This document shows positions 31,433 through 39,783 of a stretch of DNA of 64,000 nt, piece by piece. The position numbers were made by a program, and so were the translations under genes. Each line of letters begins with the position of its first letter. The stretch's first letter is position 1. The notes under the pieces were generated by a model. The model saw only the letters and a list, made by a program, of their open reading frames with translations, was not told the DNA's origin and did no database searches. Origin of the DNA: Nitrospirota bacterium (lineage in GTDB: Bacteria; JACPQY01); assembly GCA_016190245.1 (NCBI GenBank), contig JACPQY010000011.1, forward strand, positions 89,740-153,739. The letters run 5' to 3'.

Positions 31433-32373
31433 CTCGCGGTGCCTCCCACCCTCCTCAGCTTCCGCAAGATGGGGATTTCCGCCGGGTAGAGGCGCTTCTT
31501 CCCGTCACCCAGGGCATTCTCGATCGAGCGCACGTACTTGACCAAGATGTCGAAACCCTGCGGCTCAACCGATGCAGCTTGGTCGCTTCCCCACATCGAC
31601 CGACCGAGGGTGAAGTGCCTCTCGATCATGCACGCGCCCAGCACGGCGGCGCCAATCGAAGGCGCAAGCCCAACCTCATGTCCCGAGTAACCCACCGGCA
31701 CGTCGAAGATCGTGCGTAGTGCTTGGATGACCCTGAGGTTGAGCCGCTCGATCGGGGATGGATACTCGCTCGTGCAGTGCAGGATAATCAGCTCATTCCT
31801 GCCGAGCACGTCGACCGCATGCTCCACTTGCTCGAGCGTGCTCATCCCCGTGGACAGCACGATGGGGCGCCCCTTCGACCGCAGATGCCGAAGCAGGTTG
31901 TCGTCCGTCAGGCAGGCAGATGCAACCTTGTAGCACGGTGGGTCGTACCGATCGATGAAGTCGACCGAGTTCTCGTCCCAACACGAGGCGAACCACATGA
32001 TCCCCCTCTCCCGGCAGTACCGGTCGATCTCGTTGTACTCATCGGCTCCGAACTCAAGGCCCCGCTTGAGATCGCCGTTCGTCGTTCCAAAGGGGCTTTC
32101 CCGGGGCCGGGCGAGCTCTTCCTCGGTGTAGACCACCTCGATCGTCCGTTTCTGGAATTTCACGGCATCACACCCCGTGCGAACCGCTTCGTCAATGAGA
32201 CGTTTGGCCAGCACGACGCTGCCGTTGTGATTGATCCCTATTTCGGCGACGATGAAGCAGGGGTATCCCTCCCCTACCAGCCTCGGGCCGATCTGGACAA
32301 CCTTGCCCCGGTCTGTCCCCTCAGATCGGAGGGTCTCAAGGATCGCTACCTCAGCCGTTTGCCCTTGTATCAT
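31429..32373 (-). CDS. neuB: NeuB-type nonulosonic acid synthase without SAF domain
   Basis: This 314-residue TIM-barrel synthase has FIVAEIGINHNGSVVLAKRL, DAVKFQKRTIEVVYTEEEL, IVLSTGMSTLEQVEHAV, LHCTSEYPSPIERLNL, GYSGHEVGLAPS and MIERHFTLGRSMWGSD. It lacks the C-terminal SAF domain that the 21875 paralogue has. The ATG at 32373 has a clear AAAGGAGG 7 bases upstream. It should condense PEP with a phosphorylated or free hexose/hexosamine to give a nine-carbon (or related) ulosonic acid. The next gene, overlapping by 4 bases, is a KdsC-like phosphatase, which suggests a 9-phosphate product as in mammalian-type or KDN-type pathways. The exact sugar is not determinable. Confidence 0.93.
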   Translation of the reverse strand: MIQGQTAEVAILETLRSEGTDRGKVVQIGPRLVGEGYPCFIVAEIGINHNGSVVLAKRLIDEAVRTGCDAVKFQKRTIEVVYTEEELARPRESPFGTTNGDLKRGLEFGADEYNEIDRYCRERGIMWFASCWDENSVDFIDRYDPPCYKVASACLTDDNLLRHLRSKGRPIVLSTGMSTLEQVEHAVDVLGRNELIILHCTSEYPSPIERLNLRVIQALRTIFDVPVGYSGHEVGLAPSIGAAVLGACMIERHFTLGRSMWGSDQAASVEPQGFDILVKYVRSIENALGDGKKRLYPAEIPILRKLRRVGGTAS

Positions 32374-32410
32374 GAACTAGCCTCCTTTCTAGAATCATTC
32401 CTGTGGCGTC

Positions 32411-33211
32411 CTACCAGCAGGTGCGTCCACCGTCGACGACAAGGTTGGCCCCCGTCATGAACGATGAAGCATCCGAACACAGAAAAAGCATGGCTCCTTT
32501 GTACTCATCCTTTCGCGCCATCCGCCCCATCGGGATCAAGCGTGAAAGACGGCTTACGAAAACAGAGTCCTGGCCATCGTAGGCGCCCGCCGGTGAGAGG
32601 GCATTAACCCGGATGCGTTGGGGCGCCCAGTAGGTGGCGAGGTAGCGCGTGAAAGCCAGGAGCGCGGCCTTGCACATCGAGTAAGAGACAGGCGAGTTGA
32701 AGGACATCCCCTCGTAAATCCGGTGATCCGGGCTGATGACGCCCACATCCGAGGCGAGATTCACGATGACCCCCCGCCCGGCTGCACACATCACCTTGCC
32801 GACCGCCTGAGTCACCAGTAACGTGCCCGTGAGGTTAACATCGAGAGCCCGCTTCCACGCCCCCAGCGGATACTCCTCAAAGCGGGCAAACAGCCCCTCA
32901 ACGGTCTCGTTCTTGCCCGTCAGCGCCGCGTTGTTCACCAGGACATCGATCCGGCCGAAGCGTGCCTGGGTCGCCCCGATCACTTCGTCCACCTGCTCGC
33001 GGCAGGTCAGGTCCACATCAAATCCCGCCGCCGCCACGCCATACTCCCGTTCTAACCTGCGCGCCGCCACCTCGGGCTGGGCGTGGGGCAGATCCAAGAG
33101 AACGGGGGTCCCGCCGGCCTCCGCGATCGCCTCAGCATGTTGAACCCCCAGGAACCCCGCACCTCCCGTGACAAGGGCCACACGGCCGGAGAGATCGAAT
33201 CGATTTTCCAC
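32411..33211 (-). CDS. Short-chain dehydrogenase/reductase
   Basis: This 266-residue SDR has the cofactor loop ALVTGGAGFLGVQHAEAIAE, VLVNNAALTG, VNLASDVGVISPD and a catalytic YSMCK (S/Y/K triad). The C-terminal GAMLFLCSDASSFMTGANLV and VDGG end is typical. The aspartate at the end of beta-2 (PVLLDLPHA) suggests NAD rather than NADP. The GTG at 33211 is preferred, because GGGGAGGG lies 5 bases before it in the same context as the 28024 start; an ATG at 33226 directly after the preceding stop is possible. PtmA-type SDRs occur in legionaminic acid/flagellin-modification loci; this gene sits directly upstream of NeuB. Confidence 0.9.
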   Translation of the reverse strand: MENRFDLSGRVALVTGGAGFLGVQHAEAIAEAGGTPVLLDLPHAQPEVAARRLEREYGVAAAGFDVDLTCREQVDEVIGATQARFGRIDVLVNNAALTGKNETVEGLFARFEEYPLGAWKRALDVNLTGTLLVTQAVGKVMCAAGRGVIVNLASDVGVISPDHRIYEGMSFNSPVSYSMCKAALLAFTRYLATYWAPQRIRVNALSPAGAYDGQDSVFVSRLSRLIPMGRMARKDEYKGAMLFLCSDASSFMTGANLVVDGGRTCW

Positions 33212-33226
33212 GCTTGCCCTCCCCAT

Positions 33227-34144
33227 CTAGAGCCTCTCCGAAGCGGTACCGTCTCGAACTCGCGAGTCCACCGCCACGCAGGGCTGCACCGGTCGGATGG
33301 GGGCGACGCTTCTTGCCAAACGGTGCCCCTGTACAAACTGGAGGTATTCGCGGGCCAGCTCGCATTCTCCCACACCGGGCACTCGCGCGCCCTGGATGAT
33401 GTAGTCGCCGGTGTAGCCCAACGCCTCCAGGCGCGCAAAACAAAAGGCGAAATCGGCGGCGCCCGTCCCCAACCGAACCGTCGTGCCCCTCCACGTGGAG
33501 TCCTTCACGTGCACGCTGCCGACAAACTGCCCGTACGCGTCGATTTCCTCCCGCGCGCGAAACCCGTTCTGGATACTGTTCCCGATGTCGTAGGTCACCC
33601 TGAGGCGGGGATCGGCCACCTCATCGAGAAAGTCCCTCAGGACCGAGGGGCCGAGGGCCGTCTCCACGTGAAGCTCCATGCCTCGCGCCTGGGCCATCGG
33701 GAGCCATACCTGAAGAACTTCACGCGCCTCCCGTCTGGCCTCCCACGATCGGATGGCGTTGGCCCCCAGAAAGGGCAGTACAACCCGCACGATCCCGGCC
33801 CGTCCGCAGGCGTCCATCACCATCTCCACCGCATCCAGCATCGCCCGTCTCGCCCGCTCCGGCGTGCAGAGCAGCGGACGTTCCACCAGTAGATCCAAGC
33901 ACAAGGATCTGACTTCCACACTGTGAAGGCGGGCGAGACGCAGCATTTCGGCGATTCCGGAAGACGACGTGATCGGATTGCTCTCCAGCCCCGCGGCATC
34001 GAAAAGCCATTCGATGCAGTCGAGACCCACCCGGGCTGCCTTGGGGAATTCCTCGCGCCAACCCTCGACGGGAAAGGACTGAATCTTCCCTCCTTGGGGT
34101 GGGGAAAGCCGGCCTTGAACAATGCCAATCCTGTTTTGAGCCAT
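33227..34144 (-). CDS. Sugar phosphate isomerase/epimerase-like TIM barrel protein
   Basis: The ATG at 34144 gives 305 residues of the AP-endonuclease-2/xylose-isomerase-like fold: IGIVQGRLSPP at the N-terminus, FPKAARVGLDCIEWLFD, VLPFLGANAIRSWE, and metal ligands in ELHVETALGP, VTYDIGNSIQNG and GSVHVKDSTWRG. Similar TIM barrels occur in inosose, tagatose and sugar-epimerase pathways. The long upstream open frame to 34501 overlaps the previous gene and lacks family similarity. The 130-base gap before it is the largest within this operon. It likely interconverts a sugar precursor ahead of the SDR and NeuB steps. Confidence 0.85.
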   Translation of the reverse strand: MAQNRIGIVQGRLSPPQGGKIQSFPVEGWREEFPKAARVGLDCIEWLFDAAGLESNPITSSSGIAEMLRLARLHSVEVRSLCLDLLVERPLLCTPERARRAMLDAVEMVMDACGRAGIVRVVLPFLGANAIRSWEARREAREVLQVWLPMAQARGMELHVETALGPSVLRDFLDEVADPRLRVTYDIGNSIQNGFRAREEIDAYGQFVGSVHVKDSTWRGTTVRLGTGAADFAFCFARLEALGYTGDYIIQGARVPGVGECELAREYLQFVQGHRLARSVAPIRPVQPCVAVDSRVRDGTASERL

Positions 34145-34275
34145 CACCGTTCCCGAGGTTCCGGCTGTGGGAGAAGGCGCGTCACGGCATCGCCCGGTGA
34201 GGTCTTCCAACCGTTCCCCGCCGTGCCCAGGCCCACGAGGTGGCCAACGGTTCCCGCGACTTCCCCCTCGGACCT

Positions 34276-36117
34276 TCAACGGCCCAGCCTCAGGGGAAGC
34301 ATCATTTCCGAGCCCACGTGGCCCGACTCCAGGATCGTCCGAATCAGCTTTCGCAACGAGCGGGCCGGTCCCGTGAAAGGCGGCCTGAACAAACCGCGGA
34401 GACGCCAGATCAGGTGATCCAGAAGCAGATCGCAGGCTTGGGCGAGCGACCTCGACGAGACCGCAGCCGTACCCATGAGCAGAAGCAGCGGGAAGGCCCA
34501 CCGCGTGAGCGGGTTCAGAAGCAAGGGAACGAAGCGGGATGTTCGAATGTTAAAGTAGCCGTCTTCAGGGAGGGCAGCGTCGAGAGTCGCGGCACGCGTG
34601 GCCGCCCTCCCCACCAGGCCCAGCGAGGACGAGGGGAGACCTTCCAAACGCTTCCCCGCGAAAGCGTAGAGCAAGTCCCGAAGGAAGTACCAAGCCACCT
34701 GCAAGAAGGGGAGCCGCCGGACGCCCAACTTTTCCTCGACGTAGCGGGCATCCACCTCGGAGGTGATTCGGTGCCGCCACGAAAGCACCTTGAGAAGCGA
34801 CAAACCGGTGTAGTTCACAAAATGGTCGGCTTGGTAGGCGTCCGTATCGCTGATCCGCAGAAGGTAGGCCTCTTCCTCCTCCACGGTCTTCCCAATGAAA
34901 CCCTGCTCGCGGGCGTACTCGTAGAGAGGCGTGCCGGGGAGGGCTTGGGCATAATTCACGCTGATCAGCGCACTCGGCAGAGTGCTGATCTCCAGGTAGG
35001 GCGTCACCTGCTGTAGGAAACCAATGGTCTCAGAGATGGTGGAATCCGACTCACCGGGCATCCCGATCACGATCTGGAGAACGGTGTGCAGACCTGCCTC
35101 ATGCGTCCATCGAATGGCGTTCACATTCTCAGACACCGTGGTCTTCTTCTCCATCACATCGAGGATGGTTTGGCTGCCGGATTCCACACCGTAGATCACG
35201 GCCGTGCAGCCGTGATTCTTCCACTCGAAGAGCGTTTCCAGATCCACGGTCGCCGCGCGCACGCCCGCGGCCCTCCAAGAAATCCCCATCTCGCCCAGGC
35301 GCCTCGCCAACTCCCCGGAGCGCCTCCGATCGGACCCGAAATTCTCGTCGCCGATGCTCACGAGTCTCACGCCATAGCGTTCCATGAGGTGGCGCACATG
35401 GTCTATGACTCGATCCACAAGCAGGAACCGATAGCCTCTTTCCCAGCGATGACAGAAAGTGCATCGGGCGACACACCCCTTGGCTGCAATTACGGTGGTC
35501 CACTTCGCTCCCTCCCTGACCTGCCGCTCCCAATCCGGCCATCTGTTCTCCTGGGAAACGTAATGAGAAAGGGAACCGTCCGCCTGGAGAATCTCGAAAT
35601 CGGGGGAGGGGATTTCATCCGGACGCAGCGCCAGACCGAAGCCCGTAAAGACAAACCGCCCTTCCGGCCCCACGAAACAAATCCCCCGGGTGCTGCCCAA
35701 CTTCTCGTAGTCCAGAGGTCTTTTTGCAGTGATCTCCGCCAACTCGCAGATGATCCGCTCACCGTCTCCCACCACACAGAAGTCAACGGGGCATCGCCGA
35801 AGCAGAACCTCCGCGCTCGCCGCGAGATTGCCTCCCACGACAATGGTGGTCCGAGGTGACATTTCGCGAACCATCGTTGTCAGGAACCGGGTGTACGCGT
35901 AGGCCGTGGAAACCACCGCGCTCACCCCCAGCAGGTCGCAAGGATTCCGGGCAAAGTAGTCTCGGATCTGTGCGGGGGCCGGCCTGCGATAGTCCAGATT
36001 GAAGAATTCCACATCGTGGCCCGATGCCCTCAAAGCCTGAACGATCGCCATGCTTCCGAGCGGTGGAAACCGCGTGGGCTGCGGCCTGATCGGCGTCGTG
36101 CAGATGCAGATCCTCAT
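34276..36117 (-). CDS. Radical SAM protein with N-terminal cobalamin-binding-type domain
   Basis: This 613-residue protein has a B12-binding-like Rossmann domain at about 1-140 (TTIVVGGNLAASAEVLLRRC, FCVVGDGERI). The cluster motif C215-x3-C219-x2-C222 lies in AAKGCVARCTFCHRW. The barrel carries LVSIGDENFGSD, AVIYGVESGSQTILD and LQIVIGMPGESDSTISET. A long C-terminal domain (about 430-613) contains a hydrophobic stretch (FPLLLLMGTAAVS) and may bind membrane or a lipid-linked substrate. No DxHxxG is visible. It is encoded 8 bases after a second radical SAM gene, so the two probably act in sequence, for example in C-methylation or rearrangement of a sugar. Substrate unknown. Confidence 0.88.
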   Translation of the reverse strand: MRICICTTPIRPQPTRFPPLGSMAIVQALRASGHDVEFFNLDYRRPAPAQIRDYFARNPCDLLGVSAVVSTAYAYTRFLTTMVREMSPRTTIVVGGNLAASAEVLLRRCPVDFCVVGDGERIICELAEITAKRPLDYEKLGSTRGICFVGPEGRFVFTGFGLALRPDEIPSPDFEILQADGSLSHYVSQENRWPDWERQVREGAKWTTVIAAKGCVARCTFCHRWERGYRFLLVDRVIDHVRHLMERYGVRLVSIGDENFGSDRRRSGELARRLGEMGISWRAAGVRAATVDLETLFEWKNHGCTAVIYGVESGSQTILDVMEKKTTVSENVNAIRWTHEAGLHTVLQIVIGMPGESDSTISETIGFLQQVTPYLEISTLPSALISVNYAQALPGTPLYEYAREQGFIGKTVEEEEAYLLRISDTDAYQADHFVNYTGLSLLKVLSWRHRITSEVDARYVEEKLGVRRLPFLQVAWYFLRDLLYAFAGKRLEGLPSSSLGLVGRAATRAATLDAALPEDGYFNIRTSRFVPLLLNPLTRWAFPLLLLMGTAAVSSRSLAQACDLLLDHLIWRLRGLFRPPFTGPARSLRKLIRTILESGHVGSEMMLPLRLGR

Positions 36118-36125
36118 CCCGGCGT

Positions 36126-37688
36126 TCAGCTCCTGGCGGCAGAATCCGGACCCGCGGGCACCTCCGAGCCACCCTGCAGCCTTCCGTCCAGTTTGTAGTG
36201 GTCGAATACCGTATAGGCAGACCCCGACTCAGGCCCCCGAGCAGTCGCCGGCCCGGGAACCACCCCCGTGGTAGGATCCGCCCGCTGCATCTCCCAGTCT
36301 CGCGAACGTTTGTGCCCGGTCTTCAGTGGATTCGCGAAACTCACTTCCTCCCCCAGCACTGCCCTTTGGCATCGGCCCATCTCGTCCATCACCGTTCCCA
36401 CCAACTGCTCATCGCTCAGGGACGTGAGGTTCACATGCAGATCCTGGCGATCGCCACAGGACAGGAGGTATTCTTCCTCGTTCCTCACGGCCCCCGTCTT
36501 CAAGGCGTGCTCGTACATCGGTGTCCCCGGCAGCGGCAGAAGGAAACCTCCGCTGGGCGCCAACCCCAATCCAATGCAATAGTCGATCGTGTTCTTGATC
36601 GTTTCGACAGTCTCGCTTGGATACCCGAATACCACGCTCGAAATCGTGGCGATTCCCCCCTTGAGGAGCGTGTTGCGAGTGTTGGCGAAACCCTCCCGGG
36701 AGATGGGCTTGTTCATGGCGCGCAAGATGTCGGCGTTGGCCGATTCGATCGAGTAGGCGACTCCGACACAGCCGGACTCCTTCATTTTCCGAACGATGAC
36801 GGCGTCCCGCGGGTCGGGCTTGGCGAAGAGCGTCCCCAGGACGGAAGCCGACCAGAAAATCCTCAATCGGTGCTGCGCGAGAACATCACAGAACTTCTCG
36901 AGGAATCCCTTTGCGGGAAAAGTCAGGTCATCCCAAAACTGAACATAGTTCGCGCCGTATCGGCCTACGAGATCCCTGATTTCACCCACGACGTTCTCCG
37001 TCGAGCGGTAGCGGAACCCCATCCCCTGGAACGCGTGATAGCAGAACGTGCACCTGAAGACGCAGCCCCGAGCCGTTGTGATGTTCATCACCCGAAGCTC
37101 CCCACGCGGGATCGGATACGGCTCGCTGATGTTGTTCGGCGACGAATCCAGGTAGGCCTGAATGTCAAAGAGGTCACGGTTCGGGTAAGGCAGGGTGTCC
37201 AACTCCTCGATCGGAGGTCGGTGCGGCGTTCGAACGATACGAGAGTCCGCACGGGTATAGATCCCCTGCACGGACTCGAGAGACTCGCCTCGTTCCACCG
37301 CCCGGACAACGTCCACGAAAGTCGCGTCACCCTCTCCCACCACCGCCACATCGGCCGCGCTGCCGGACAGGATCCGTTCGGGAATCGAAGAAGCGACCGT
37401 GTTGCCGACGACAATTCTTGCATGGGGTTGCGTCTCCCTGATCACACCGAGCGCCCACTTCGCCCACCTGTAGTGCGTCACAATGCACCCGAACGCGATG
37501 AGATCGAAGCGGTGCGTCCTCAAGAATGCCTGGAGGTCGTCGTCCGAGTGGCGATGCGCGTCCATGTCGTATAGGCTGAAGGTGTAGCCCGCGTTGTGCA
37601 GGGCCGTGGCCACATATCCAAGTCCGATGGGATAGAACTTCCTTGGATTGTTGGGCCTCAAGCAAGGATTAATGAGAAGGATCTTCAC
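36126..37688 (-). CDS. Radical SAM protein with N-terminal cobalamin-binding-type domain
   Basis: This 520-residue protein has an N-terminal Rossmann domain with the fold pattern KILLINPCLRPNNPRKFYP, ARIVVGNTVASSIPERILSG and VAVVGEGDATFVDVV. The radical SAM motif C209-x3-C213-x2-C216 is in TTARGCVFRCTFCYHAF. Later barrel motifs are YVQFWDDLTFPAKGFL, GVAYSIESANADILRAMNK and SSVVFGYPSETVETIKNT. The C-terminal ~50 residues are low complexity. It is separated by 8 bases from the 34276 gene. Radical SAM enzymes of this class can be methylases or ring-forming enzymes; in a sugar locus an unusual C-branch or deoxygenation is plausible. Confidence 0.88.
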   Translation of the reverse strand: MKILLINPCLRPNNPRKFYPIGLGYVATALHNAGYTFSLYDMDAHRHSDDDLQAFLRTHRFDLIAFGCIVTHYRWAKWALGVIRETQPHARIVVGNTVASSIPERILSGSAADVAVVGEGDATFVDVVRAVERGESLESVQGIYTRADSRIVRTPHRPPIEELDTLPYPNRDLFDIQAYLDSSPNNISEPYPIPRGELRVMNITTARGCVFRCTFCYHAFQGMGFRYRSTENVVGEIRDLVGRYGANYVQFWDDLTFPAKGFLEKFCDVLAQHRLRIFWSASVLGTLFAKPDPRDAVIVRKMKESGCVGVAYSIESANADILRAMNKPISREGFANTRNTLLKGGIATISSVVFGYPSETVETIKNTIDYCIGLGLAPSGGFLLPLPGTPMYEHALKTGAVRNEEEYLLSCGDRQDLHVNLTSLSDEQLVGTVMDEMGRCQRAVLGEEVSFANPLKTGHKRSRDWEMQRADPTTGVVPGPATARGPESGSAYTVFDHYKLDGRLQGGSEVPAGPDSAARS

Positions 37689-37749
37689 TCCTCTGTCCTC
37701 CCTTCATTCACCTCAGAAGACTTGACGCGGGCGGGTCTCCAGCGCAGGC

Positions 37750-38634
37750 CTAGCATCGCTCGGATCTCCCCGCAGCAAAGGTGCGGCAAGCTTCGACGGC
37801 GCGAGGGCGCGGTCGCTCCTGGTCAGGTCGTGTCAACCGACCGGCTGCGTCCTCACGCGACTTGAGAAAACGGATTCTGAGCCATTGCCCCCGGCGCGAG
37901 CTGTCCAGCGCCTTCGCCCCTTCCAGTTCCAAGGCAAGAAACCGACCACGCACCAGATCGCCCCGCAACGCGGGAAGTCGCGGCGATCCCACGGCGAAGA
38001 GCGCATTGCACAATTCCTTCACCACGGGATATTCCTGCCGGCGGAGGATCCGGCGGAACCCATTCGACTGCGGCCGGGCGCCGTTCAGGAGGTGGCGTTG
38101 TTTGAGGAGGCGAGTTCCCATCTTCTTGGTATGCAGATAGAAACTCTCCCTCCACCAGAGGTTCGTCTTGCACCAGCGATGCAGACTCCATCGGCGCCGG
38201 CCGGGCGTTGCCACGAGTTCGCGGCCGGCCAGCAGCACCGGATGTTGGAGAGGGGATGAAACCGACGCCACCGTCACCCCACTCTCACCCGAAAGTGCAG
38301 CCGCGGCCAACACGTCCTGATGCGTGACATTCACATAGAAAGGGTTGAGGAGGACGGTCATGCCGTCCGACCCAGGAGCGTGCAGGGCCGATGCGACCGC
38401 GGGTATCTCCTCACGCATGTTCCTTACACGAAAGACCTCCAGTCCCTCCCCCTCCAGAAATCCCGCCAACCCGGCGGAATCCGTAACGCCATGGATGGGC
38501 AAGCGGAGACCCTCGCGCAGAAATCGTAGCCCGGGGCGCACCCAAGGAACCGCGAGGTTCCAGCTTTCCCCCACCGAATAGGGAAACCCCGAGCGTACCG
38601 AGCCCGCGAACACGAGCACCGTGGGGCTAGACAT
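37750..38634 (-). CDS. Protein with degenerate cytidylyltransferase-like domain
   Basis: This 294-residue protein has a first half that follows the NeuA/SpsF fold pattern without its nucleotide loop: VLVFAGSVRSGFPYSVGESW replaces IPARGGSRG. GVTDSAGLAGFLEGEGLEVF parallels VSTDDAEIAELSRAHGAEVP of the neighbouring synthetase, and MTVLLNPFYVNVTHQDVLAA parallels its VLQPTFPFRQ segment. The second half is basic and has no recognised domain. It overlaps the true synthetase (38627) by 8 bases, so it may have arisen by duplication and act as a partner subunit. Catalysis is doubtful because the lysine/arginine loop is lost. Confidence 0.65.
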   Translation of the reverse strand: MSSPTVLVFAGSVRSGFPYSVGESWNLAVPWVRPGLRFLREGLRLPIHGVTDSAGLAGFLEGEGLEVFRVRNMREEIPAVASALHAPGSDGMTVLLNPFYVNVTHQDVLAAAALSGESGVTVASVSSPLQHPVLLAGRELVATPGRRRWSLHRWCKTNLWWRESFYLHTKKMGTRLLKQRHLLNGARPQSNGFRRILRRQEYPVVKELCNALFAVGSPRLPALRGDLVRGRFLALELEGAKALDSSRRGQWLRIRFLKSREDAAGRLTRPDQERPRPRAVEACRTFAAGRSERC

Positions 38635-39421
38635 GATGGGCGCGTTCCATTTCTCGGTGAATCACTCCCTCGTGAAGGAGGAATCGAGCCATCTCGAGGT
38701 CCTCCGCAGAGTCGATGTCGAGCGCCTCCTCCCAGTTAGTCTCGACAAACCGTCCCCCGCCTTTCGTGGGCGGTCCCGGGCTCCGGGTCTTGCCGGGACT
38801 GCCCGCCCCGCACACTGACCAGCGATCAGGATCGACCGTGAGGGGATCGTATGCGGGGTAGTCACGAGAGATATTCACGCAATCATGTTGAAAATAGCTG
38901 CCCCTTCCCCTTTTCTGATTGAAGCGCAAAGGGATCAAACTGCCTCCCTCCGAAAAGAAATAGCTCCCCGTGCGTATGTCCGCCAGACTGAACGTGTGGA
39001 CATCCGTCACCCCCCCCTCTTCGAAGAGGCGGAAACACTCATCAACGGTTGCCGACTGCCTGAACGGGAAGGTGGGTTGAAGAACCGCGACAATGGGGTT
39101 TTCGATACCCTCTCGGAGGGCGAGCTCATACAGGAGGTGGGATACCGCCGCCGACGCCGGGGCCCGGTCCCCTGCGAGCGCGGCTGGCCGGAGGAAGGGC
39201 ACCTCCGCGCCGTGAGCCCGGCTCAGTTCGGCTATTTCGGCATCATCCGTGCTGACGAAAACTCGATCGACAAACCTGGAGCTGAGGCAGGGCTCAATGG
39301 TCCACGCCACCAGCGGTTTTCCTCCCAGATCCGCGATGTTCTTCCTTGGAAGACCCCTGGACCCACCCCTGGCCGGGATGACGACAATGCACAATTGTGC
39401 GTCTATCACGGCGTGCGCCAA
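38627..39421 (-). CDS. CMP-sugar synthetase, acylneuraminate cytidylyltransferase family
   Basis: This 264-residue protein has the intact nucleotide loop IVVIPARGGSRGLPRKNIAD, then FVSTDDAEIAELSRAHGAEV and VAVLQPTFPFRQSATVDECF. The C-terminal EEALDIDSAEDLEMARFLL gives the metal/sugar-binding acidic residues. A 20-residue stretch before that (CGAGSPGKTRSPGPPTKGGG) is unusual for the family and looks like a loop insertion. It should couple CTP to a nonulosonic or KDO-type acid to make the CMP-sugar donor. It is the first gene of the 14-gene operon, behind the promoter at 39587-39618. Confidence 0.9.
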   Translation of the reverse strand: MAHAVIDAQLCIVVIPARGGSRGLPRKNIADLGGKPLVAWTIEPCLSSRFVDRVFVSTDDAEIAELSRAHGAEVPFLRPAALAGDRAPASAAVSHLLYELALREGIENPIVAVLQPTFPFRQSATVDECFRLFEEGGVTDVHTFSLADIRTGSYFFSEGGSLIPLRFNQKRGRGSYFQHDCVNISRDYPAYDPLTVDPDRWSVCGAGSPGKTRSPGPPTKGGGRFVETNWEEALDIDSAEDLEMARFLLHEGVIHREMERAHHV

Positions 39422-39586
39422 AGGCCGGATGCGGCCTCAAGTACTCCCGGGTTGAATCCCCCCCACACTCGAAGCCGGTACGGCGGGTTGCCTATAGGGC
39501 AACGCCAGACGAGGAGGGTGAGCTCACTCACGGGCCGCATCCATGCGGTTCGCCTTTCCATGGTCCAACCTAATCCTACCGGTTGA

Positions 39587-39618
39587 TGTTAGCAGAAGTT
39601 GACGTCATCCGTCAACTT
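39587..39618 (-). promoter_or_regulatory. Promoter region with 9-5-9 inverted repeat ahead of the first glycan operon
   Basis: AAGTTGACG (39596-39604) and CGTCAACTT (39610-39618) form a perfect dyad. On the minus strand its TTGACG serves as -35, with CTAACA (17 spacer) or TAACAT (18 spacer) as -10. The dyad thus overlaps the -35 box, as a repressor operator would. The rest of 39422-39783 has no gene. Confidence 0.5.
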
Positions 39619-39783
39619 ATCGAGCCACCTCCCGGGGGCAAATGTTCATTCACTTACCAATCAATCGGACGAGGGGGAGGAAAGTTTAGCCTCTCCTGGT
39701 CATGAATTCCATGAGGTCCCCTCATCGGGTCCACCCCCTGCATCGGGCGGGGGCTAGGATCTGTTTCGCTCTCGTCATTCGGC

